Of a stretch of DNA of 64,000 nt, positions 58,301-64,000 are shown one piece after another. The position numbers were made by a program, and so were the translations under genes. How positions within the stretch are numbered: position 1 is the first letter of the stretch; each line of letters starts with the position of its first letter. This DNA is from Mycolicibacterium iranicum (GTDB lineage Bacteria > Actinomycetota > Actinomycetes > Mycobacteriales > Mycobacteriaceae), in NCBI RefSeq assembly GCF_001650495.1, contig NZ_LWCS01000026.1, positions 33,789 to 97,788 of the forward strand. Direction: 5' to 3'. The notes under the pieces were generated by a model that did not search any database, had not been told where the DNA came from, and saw only the letters and a list, made by a program, of their open reading frames with translations.

Positions 58301-61300
58301 AGTCCGTGGACCCACATCTTGGCCACGCTCTCGGCGAGCGCTCGCAGCCCACGCCGCTCCTGTGGGTCCAGCGCCACCGCCAGGTGCGGTCGGTCACCGA
58401 GGATCTTGCCCACCGCCGCGGTGAGGATGCTGCGGGGCCCGTGTTCGACGAAGATGCGGACGCCGTCCTCCCAGGCGTGGCGCACCGTGGCGGGGAAGTC
58501 GATCGGCTCCAGCGCCTGCCGGGTGATGGCCTCCGCGGCGGCTTCCCGCGTCGGCACGTAGGCGCAATTGACGGCGTTGGTGTAGAACCGTACGTCCGGC
58601 ACGGCGTGGGTTTCTCTGGTATGGATAGCGCGCCATACATCGGCGAATGGTGCCATCGCACTGCAGTGGATCACCATGTCCAGGCCGAGCGGCATCGCAC
58701 GGGCGCCCTCGACTGCGTCGATGACCCGTCGGCACGCCGCAGGATCGCCACCGATGACACAGTCGTCCGGTGCCTGGACGATCGTCATGTAGGCGCGGGG
58801 CTCTGCGGCCAGCGCCGCCTCGACGGCCGCCCTCGGCGCGGTGACGCGCCAGCATTCCCACGGTGCCGGCTGATCGCCGAGGCCCCAGTCCGCCGCCGCC
58901 ACGCGACAGGCGCCGGTCAGCTCGTCGCCGTACATGCCCGAAGCCTCGATCTCGTCGAGCATGGGCTCCAGGTCACGCCACACCCCGAACGCCATCAACG
59001 CGTTGGTCTCCCCCGAGGAGAGGCCCACCGCCGCCGTGGGGGTGAGACCGAGCACGGTGCGGGAGAATTCCGCCTGCGCCTGGCACACCAGCGCACAACC
59101 GGTCAACTGGGTGCGCGGATTCAGCGTGGTGATTCCGGCTCCGTAGAGAGCCCGCGCCAAGTCACCGACGCCTGAGAACCGGGCGGCGAGCGCGTCACCG
59201 AGCTCAGGCCAGGCGAGCAGGAGGTCGCGCCCGGCACCCGGGTAGGCCGCTGCCGCACCTGTGAACGTGAACGCCAGCTCACCGTTGACCGGAGCCTCGG
59301 CGAACGCGACACCGATGCCCGCCGGCGCTTCCCCGCGTTCCAGGCGCTCCACCGCGGCACGCCGGAGTCCTTCCACCGCCGCGGCGGAGTCGGATACCAA
59401 AGCGCAACGCACAGGGCCGTTCCCGCCGGGTTCGCGGCGGCGCATGCGACTCAGCAGATCGCTTCTGTTCTCACCGGCATAGCGCTCGCTCACAGGAACG
59501 ATGCCGACGGCAAGCGGGGTGACAGAGCCTTTGACGGCGGACAGGTCGATCCCGTCGGTCCGGCCCGACATCGACGTCATGCGGACCGAGTCACGGGTGT
59601 CGCCCGGGACCGGTTGTGCCCCGTTCTGATCCACCCGCACTCGGGCGCCCAGAGCGCAGGCCCGCGCAGCGACTTCCGTCGCGGCAGCCGCAGCATGTGT
59701 GCGGCCGAACCGTGGCACGGCGACGGTGTCTTGTTGGCGGCCCGCAGCATCGGTGTCGGCCGTGTCGATCACCGCGATGATCGGGTCGCCGGCGGCCTCC
59801 GCGTCGGCGCGCCGTTTGAGGACGAATGCCACCGCAGAATCACCCTGCGGCACAACCCTGTCCGCGGCATTGGCGAGGGCGTCGGCCGCTCTCTGGTGGG
59901 CGGGCTCGCAGCACATGTCGACGGCGCCCGTGAGGACGGTGTCGAGTTCGCCGCGTCGAAGGGCACGGATGGCGATCCGCAACGCGACGATTCCGGACAG
60001 TTCCTCACTGGACACCGTGAATCCGAACCCGCGGAAATCCCGTTGTGCATGAATGCGGTTCGCCGGAATGTTCGGCATCGCCCCGACAGCGCCGTCCGCG
60101 GTCAACCGCGGAGCGGCCTCGGCGTTGACGGCAAGCCACTGCTCGTCGTCGGCATGTTGTACTCGCAGCCGGTGCCGCGCGGTGGTCGCATCGCACCCCA
60201 TGCCGACCACCACGCCGGTTCGGGTCGGGTCCGTGCTGACCTGCTCGAGCGCCTGGGCTGCGGCCGCGAGCATCGCCGTCTGTTGGCTGAGGCTGGCCTT
60301 GAGCTCGCTGGGTGGAAATCCGAGTCCGGCGAAGTCGAGTGCGACGGTGTCGAGCGGGACTGGAGTAGCCGGCGGACCCAGCGCCCGTCGGCGAAAGGAC
60401 CTGACGTCGGGGGCATCTCCTGTCACTGCGCCCATCCCGCAGATGACGATGTCGCCGGCCGGCGGGGCGGCGGGTCGCGCAGCACGACCCGGACGGACAT
60501 AGCTCTCGACGATCAGATGGGCGTTGTTGCCGCCGAAACCGAAGTTGCTGACCGCCGCACGCTTGACGGTGCCGTCCCAGGGTGTCGACGTGGTCGACAG
60601 GGTGAAAGGGGTATGTTTCAGCGCCGCAGTGGGCTTGTCGCAGAGCGTCGGCGGCATCACCGACGCCTGCATGGCGGACAGCACATTGATCAGGCTCGCC
60701 GCACCCGAGACGGTGATGGTGTGGCCCAGGTTCCCCTTCAGAGCGCCCAACTTCAGCGCTACATCACCGTAGGCAGCGAGCAGGCTCTCCAACTCCGTCG
60801 CGTCGCCGAGCGTGGTGCCGGTGGCGTGGCAGTCGACGAAGTCGATGTCGGCGGGTTGCAGCCCGGCCTGCGCGAGCGCGGCAGCCATGGCGCGGGCCTG
60901 ACCCGACACCGCGGGTGCCAGAAGGCCGCTCTGGCGTCCGTCGTTGGACAGTCCGACCCCGGTGACCACCCCGAGGATGCGGTCGCCGGAACGCTCCGCG
61001 TCGTCGAGGCGCTTCAACGCGACGAGGGCGGCGCCCGTCGACGGCACCAGTCCGTCGGCCTCCGCGTGGAACGGGCGGGACCGCCCTGACGGACTCAGTG
61101 CCTGCAGCGCCGTGAAACCCAGATGCAGGAACAGGTCGTCGGCGCCGTTGACGCCGCCCGCGAGCATGACGTCGGCGTCACCGTCCTGCAGGGCATCGCA
61201 GGCCAACTTGATCGCATACAGCGACGACGCGCAGGCCGCGTCGAGTGCGAACGCCGGACCGGCGATCTGCATCGCGTCGGCGACCAGATGTACGGGCAGC

Positions 61301-61749
61301 CCCGACGAGAAGCGGTTGCGCGGGTCTACATCACCGCTGCCACTCCACACGCTCTCGACGAAGGCGGTACCGAGACTTGTTGGATACGAGAGGTTCCCGA
61401 CGATCATGCCCGTCCGCGGCGGGGCCGCGGGACCGGACAGTGCCAGCCGCGCACAGCGCGCAAGCCAGTGCACGATCGGATCCAGGCGTTCGACATCGGG
61501 GATGCGCCCCGCGTCGAGGTTCGGGTCGATCGGTGGGTCGATGTATCCGCCCATGGTCGATGCCACTCGCAACCCGGGGACGTCGCTGGCCAGCAGCCGC
61601 GCGGGATCCACGCCCCGCCAATACTGACGGGGCGTCGCAGAAAGCAGGGAACGTCCGCTCAGTGTGGCCTCGAAGAGCGCCTCCGGCGTCGTCGCGCCGG
61701 GAAGTACGCAGCTGCGTCCCACGATCGCGACGGGGTCGAACCCGCTCAC
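55345..61749 (-). CDS. PUFA-synthase-like polyketide synthase, KS-CLF-AT-DHx4 (PfaB/PfaC-like)
   Basis: About 2134 residues from GTG at 61749, which overlaps the upstream gene stop by 4 nt; the longer frame is unlikely. Domains: KS with Cys173 (DAACASSLYA), His308 (HATGT) and His343 (GNLGH); a CLF-like KS (about 430-740) with SSEE in place of the Cys; an AT (GLSSGE, Ser911); an Ala/Pro/Thr-rich linker (about 1215-1420); then four hot-dog units with His near 1439, 1649 (HFKNDPCMPG), 1853 and 2032 (HFFQDPVQPG). This matches PfaC (KS-CLF-DH-DH) with a PfaB-like AT fused. It should make a polyunsaturated or multiply dehydrated acyl chain. No ACP or ER domain is visible in it. Confidence 0.9.
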   Translation of the reverse strand: MSGFDPVAIVGRSCVLPGATTPEALFEATLSGRSLLSATPRQYWRGVDPARLLASDVPGLRVASTMGGYIDPPIDPNLDAGRIPDVERLDPIVHWLARCARLALSGPAAPPRTGMIVGNLSYPTSLGTAFVESVWSGSGDVDPRNRFSSGLPVHLVADAMQIAGPAFALDAACASSLYAIKLACDALQDGDADVMLAGGVNGADDLFLHLGFTALQALSPSGRSRPFHAEADGLVPSTGAALVALKRLDDAERSGDRILGVVTGVGLSNDGRQSGLLAPAVSGQARAMAAALAQAGLQPADIDFVDCHATGTTLGDATELESLLAAYGDVALKLGALKGNLGHTITVSGAASLINVLSAMQASVMPPTLCDKPTAALKHTPFTLSTTSTPWDGTVKRAAVSNFGFGGNNAHLIVESYVRPGRAARPAAPPAGDIVICGMGAVTGDAPDVRSFRRRALGPPATPVPLDTVALDFAGLGFPPSELKASLSQQTAMLAAAAQALEQVSTDPTRTGVVVGMGCDATTARHRLRVQHADDEQWLAVNAEAAPRLTADGAVGAMPNIPANRIHAQRDFRGFGFTVSSEELSGIVALRIAIRALRRGELDTVLTGAVDMCCEPAHQRAADALANAADRVVPQGDSAVAFVLKRRADAEAAGDPIIAVIDTADTDAAGRQQDTVAVPRFGRTHAAAAATEVAARACALGARVRVDQNGAQPVPGDTRDSVRMTSMSGRTDGIDLSAVKGSVTPLAVGIVPVSERYAGENRSDLLSRMRRREPGGNGPVRCALVSDSAAAVEGLRRAAVERLERGEAPAGIGVAFAEAPVNGELAFTFTGAAAAYPGAGRDLLLAWPELGDALAARFSGVGDLARALYGAGITTLNPRTQLTGCALVCQAQAEFSRTVLGLTPTAAVGLSSGETNALMAFGVWRDLEPMLDEIEASGMYGDELTGACRVAAADWGLGDQPAPWECWRVTAPRAAVEAALAAEPRAYMTIVQAPDDCVIGGDPAACRRVIDAVEGARAMPLGLDMVIHCSAMAPFADVWRAIHTRETHAVPDVRFYTNAVNCAYVPTREAAAEAITRQALEPIDFPATVRHAWEDGVRIFVEHGPRSILTAAVGKILGDRPHLAVALDPQERRGLRALAESVAKMWVHGLAVRTDAFDARMQLLRDQVAPPPTGARTLTLAAHRPPIVSVPAVVSIGGASGNGSTPMPEAEHEGFQHMPPAPPHPAPLALAESVVTRAAAAPIGIAEPAIAADATAAAVSDRTAAALSLIAAVGETHTVFVDRQAQAHASFLQSRAELFRLAAGGRGSASVAVPSATVDVAPATERLQPQPVVATTAPPATPSTPQKADPAPSTAPPQTTTREPLWNRSQLETLAGGRISEVLGPVFAELDQYERLVRMPEPPLLLADRVMSIDGEPATMGTGTIVTETDVDPDAWYMHNGRMSPGVVIESGQADLLLASWLGADFTNRGQRVYRLLGCDLTFMGGLPRAGETLHYEIHIDGHAKTGDTRLFFFHYDCYIGDRLAISVRNGQAGFFSDEELANSDGVLWDAADDVPREGARRDEPPCVTQKRSFDSADLDAFVAGNAFSCFGSGFEMAAAHSRTPTLPGGRLRLFDEIADFDPAGGPWRRGYLRARAVVPTDAWFYHGHFKNDPCMPGTLMADAATQALSFAMAAYGFTIDRDGWRFEPVPDEMARFVCRGQVIPDRDHVLDYEVFVEEIVDGPTPTIIAALLCSSDGFKVFHCRRFGMRLVPDWPMPPGAPGPVRVLEGTEDVRGDQGALLACGRGMPSDAFGALYAPFDGTRRAPRLPDEPYHFMSRILRVDSPPGVPTKDSVVVAEYDVPADAWYFGDAHSDAVPMSVLIEILLQPCGWLSSYNGFAANRPDDVVFRNLDGGEVLLHKPATVGTLRVTSRLERFAEGGGSTIVFFDVICTQGDDVVMTMKTAFGFFSPEALKNQVGLRVEPGALEALSEPAPVSRPYRADDLTGAPWLTQGRLQVIDRVNFWPGGGAHGLGRLVAEYDVRPEAWFFKAHFFQDPVQPGSLGLEAMQQAARAAVRLAGLAEGRSAFEPVAVGQSFSWKFRGQVIPTNGRTRSEIEIVAVTKDEDGVLVVFDGQFWVDDLCIYSTTAMGVRVV

Positions 61750-64000
61750 GCCGACGTATCTCCCCCGCTGCCTGCGACATAGAACTCCACTCCGGCAAGC
61801 TCGGCCACCTCGGCGCCGTCCTCGGTTTCCAGCGCGATGTCGAAATCGACCCGTTTGTCGTTGACGGGGTGGGCAGCGATCCGGCAGCGCAGGGTTTCTG
61901 CAGCTGTGGACCGGCGGTGCAGGACGACGCGACCGATACGCACCGGCAGTACGAGGGGATGTCCGAGCGCACTGGCCCACACGATGCCCAGCTGCAGCCC
62001 GCCATCGATACCGGCGGCATCGATCGCCCAGTCGTCACCGGGCCACCCGAGGGCCGCCTGCCCCTTGAGCGTCGCTGTGCCGCCGGCACCGGAGAAAGCG
62101 TCGAGCTGGTCGATGACAGCGAACCGCGGACCGTGGAACAGCGGGCCCTGGTAGGCGTCGGCGACACTCATCGGCCACGCCGCCCCTGCGACATCCGGTA
62201 CTGAAAAACGTTGCGAAGCATCGGCTTCAGATTCCAGGAGCGCGCGATAGCGCGGGCGGCCCTCGCAGTCGAGGACCGTCACCGAATAACAGGGGCCGGC
62301 CGGTTCGAATTCGATGGTGAGCGCCTGCTGTTCGCAGGCCGCGAACGTGACACCGGACAACACCTGGAAGTCGCGCACGGCGACATCCGCATCGGCGATC
62401 AGTCCGCGCGCAGCCCGCAGCATCGCGTCGAGCACGATGACCACCGGCATCACAACCCGGCCCCGGACCTGATGGTCCGCCAGCACAGGCAGATTCTCGG
62501 TCGATACGTCCCAGTCCAGGCGCGTTGGACGGAGCCGCGGTTCGGCGGGTGCCGCGACGACCACGGAGGTTGCCGGAGAACGCCCCAGCGCATTGTCGGC
62601 GAAGAACTGTGCACCCGCGTCGAGTGGGATGAGGCCCACCCTGCCTTCCAGGAACCGGTTGCGAAGCGTGGCGTCGACCATGCCGCCGTCCCACGGTCCC
62701 CAGCCGAAGGCGCGGACCACGCAGGTGTCACCGCGGCGCGCGGCCTCCCGTGCGGCGATGGCTTCCAGCGCGGCGTTGGCCGCCGCATACGCCGATTGGC
62801 CGGGATTTCCGGCACGTGCGGCGATCGAGGAGAACAACGACATGAAGCGCAGGTCATCCGACGATGTCTCTTCCAGAAGCGCCTCAGCACCAAGGACTTT
62901 CGTGCCGAAGACCTTGACGAACTGCTGGTCGTCGAGATCCTCGAGCCGTTTGTCGGCGAGCACGCCCGCGCCGTGGACGACACCGACGATGGGGCCGAAG
63001 TGCTGCCGGACCTCGTGGAGTACCGAGCGCAGGGCGTCCTGGTCGGTGATGCTCGCCGCGAAGTAGCGGGCCGGTGTTCCCTGCCCTTCGGCGGTCGCCA
63101 GGGTGGCGCGTACCTCGCGCTCTGCCATCAGGCTTTCCGCCTGTGCGCGGGCCTGCGGCAGCGTGAGATTCTCGCCGCGAGTTCGTGCAGTCGCCGCCAG
63201 GGCAGTCGCGATCTCGGTGACGGTGGTGCCGGCCGGTTCGTCGGTGGTGGCTTCCCGCAGCGGGGTGCGACCGAGGAGCGCCAGCCGCAGACCGTGACGT
63301 TTGGCAAGTGCCAGCGCCGACGACGCTGTGACACCGCGCGCGCCGCCGGTGACGACGACGACTCCGCCCGCGGGGACGTCGATCGTCTCGGTCGGCGGCG
63401 AGGACTCGACATCTCCCACGACGACCAGCCGGGTGCCGTCGGCACGCAATGTCACCTCGACGCCGCTGCCACCCTCGAGGAGCTCCGCCGTCAAGCGTTC
63501 CGCGTCCGGGTTCTCGATGTCGATGGCGCGCACGGATGCGTTGGGCCATTCCCAGGCAGCGGTTTTGACGATGCTTGCCACACCGACGGGGGTGCTGGTG
63601 CCCGACGACTGAACGGTGACGAAGAGCCGCGACCGGGACTTGCTCTTGGCGACGCTGCGCGCCGCGTGGAATGCGCGCAGGTGCAGGTCGACGCAGTCCT
63701 CGGGGGTGTGGGCCGATGCCAACGCGGCAAGGCAGATGACGGCGCCGGCTTCGTCGGGCACGAGGTCGACGGCCCTGGCCTTGACCCCGCGCACGGTCAG
63801 CACGCGCTCCAGCGCGTCGGCGAGCTCGGGGTCTTCGCGGGTGATGAACACCTCGCCATCGCGAAGCCCGGCCATCGCGAAGCCGCTTTTCGGCACCGGC
63901 CGAAGCTCCGCCTCAGTGCACGACAACCCGCCGGAGGGCAAGGCCGGCGGAGCTGACATCTTCTCTGCGCCACTGTTTTCAGGATGCTTCGGTGTGGGTG
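61746..64000 (-). CDS. PUFA-synthase-like PKS subunit (PfaA-like KR-DH), 5' end missing
   Basis: The frame is open to the right edge, so the start lies outside; the Met at 63959 is internal. About 750 residues are visible. The KR domain has VVVTGGARGVTASSALALAKRHGLRL, FGPIVGVVHGAGVL and the SLFSSIAARAGNPGQSAYAAANAAL catalytic Ser-Tyr-Asn region. A C-terminal hot-dog dehydratase-like region has LPVLADHQVRGRVVMPVVIVLDAML and LFHGPRFAVIDQLDAF. This is the KR-DH tail of PfaA-type subunits, whose N-terminus normally has KS, AT and tandem ACPs. The stop overlaps the next gene GTG by 4 nt, so the two subunits are co-translated. Confidence 0.88.
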   Translation of the reverse strand, partial: PTPKHPENSGAEKMSAPPALPSGGLSCTEAELRPVPKSGFAMAGLRDGEVFITREDPELADALERVLTVRGVKARAVDLVPDEAGAVICLAALASAHTPEDCVDLHLRAFHAARSVAKSKSRSRLFVTVQSSGTSTPVGVASIVKTAAWEWPNASVRAIDIENPDAERLTAELLEGGSGVEVTLRADGTRLVVVGDVESSPPTETIDVPAGGVVVVTGGARGVTASSALALAKRHGLRLALLGRTPLREATTDEPAGTTVTEIATALAATARTRGENLTLPQARAQAESLMAEREVRATLATAEGQGTPARYFAASITDQDALRSVLHEVRQHFGPIVGVVHGAGVLADKRLEDLDDQQFVKVFGTKVLGAEALLEETSSDDLRFMSLFSSIAARAGNPGQSAYAAANAALEAIAAREAARRGDTCVVRAFGWGPWDGGMVDATLRNRFLEGRVGLIPLDAGAQFFADNALGRSPATSVVVAAPAEPRLRPTRLDWDVSTENLPVLADHQVRGRVVMPVVIVLDAMLRAARGLIADADVAVRDFQVLSGVTFAACEQQALTIEFEPAGPCYSVTVLDCEGRPRYRALLESEADASQRFSVPDVAGAAWPMSVADAYQGPLFHGPRFAVIDQLDAFSGAGGTATLKGQAALGWPGDDWAIDAAGIDGGLQLGIVWASALGHPLVLPVRIGRVVLHRRSTAAETLRCRIAAHPVNDKRVDFDIALETEDGAEVAELAGVEFYVAGSGGDTSA

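Noticed and set aside
61750..61980. 77-residue extension of the KS-CLF-AT-DH protein
   Set aside because: It overlaps the upstream PfaA-like gene in another frame, is Arg/Pro rich and has no motif; the GTG at 61749 directly precedes FDPVAIVGR.
1..64000. Insertion sequences, phage, CRISPR, tRNA or rRNA genes
   Set aside because: I saw no transposase or integrase motifs, regular spacer repeats, CCA-ended cloverleafs or rRNA-like sequence.

Overview
The window is high-GC DNA from a mycobacterium, most likely a non-tuberculous species. The markers are MmpS/MmpL transporters in the mmpS4-mmpL4a-mmpL4b order, an MbtH protein beside acyl-primed NRPS genes, CmcI-type and TylF-type sugar O-methyltransferases, OafA-like acyltransferases, a PE-PPE-domain hydrolase, a PapA-like acyltransferase and a DUF2505 protein. 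Together they form a large cell-envelope glycolipopeptide locus resembling the glycopeptidolipid (GPL) loci of M. smegmatis, M. avium and M. abscessus, but with a different NRPS layout and different tailoring genes. I saw no tRNA, rRNA, CRISPR array, transposase or phage gene.

Layout. 1-13034 (minus): mbtH, a one-module NRPS (starter C-A-T-E), and a second NRPS with at least three modules that runs off the left edge. 13364-17132: a GT1 glycosyltransferase, a methyltransferase, a divergent DUF2505 gene and a membrane-anchored TylF-like methyltransferase. 17270-25363: a large acyltransferase/SGNH protein, a sugar epimerase, a second GT1, a nucleotide-sugar dehydrogenase coupled to a second epimerase/decarboxylase, and a CmcI-type methyltransferase. 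25535-34080: a third GT1, a first GMC oxidoreductase, another CmcI methyltransferase, a second large acyltransferase, a small acyltransferase and a fourth GT1. 34173-42403: an LCMT-like methyltransferase, a GT4 glycosyltransferase, a PE-PPE hydrolase, a second GMC oxidoreductase, an alpha/beta hydrolase, a Gfo/Idh oxidoreductase and a TylF methyltransferase. 42613-45100: a Drr-like ABC exporter. 45216-48152: a fifth GT1 and a PapA-like acyltransferase. 48930-55335: mmpS4-mmpL4a-mmpL4b. 55345-64000 (minus): two genes of a PUFA-synthase-like (Pfa) iterative polyketide synthase, the upstream one cut by the right edge.

Inferred joint function: the Pfa-like synthase or another source supplies an unusual acyl chain; the NRPSs attach it to a short peptide whose first residue is epimerised; GT1/GT4 enzymes add several sugars, possibly including a uronic acid or a sugar derived from it; methyltransferases, acyltransferases and oxidoreductases decorate them; MmpS/MmpL and the ABC system export the product. 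The main non-coding signal is a 14-bp inverted repeat, TNACG-N4-CGTNA, found in many of the intergenic regions and suggesting one shared regulator. Two Crp-like sites lie upstream of mbtH.
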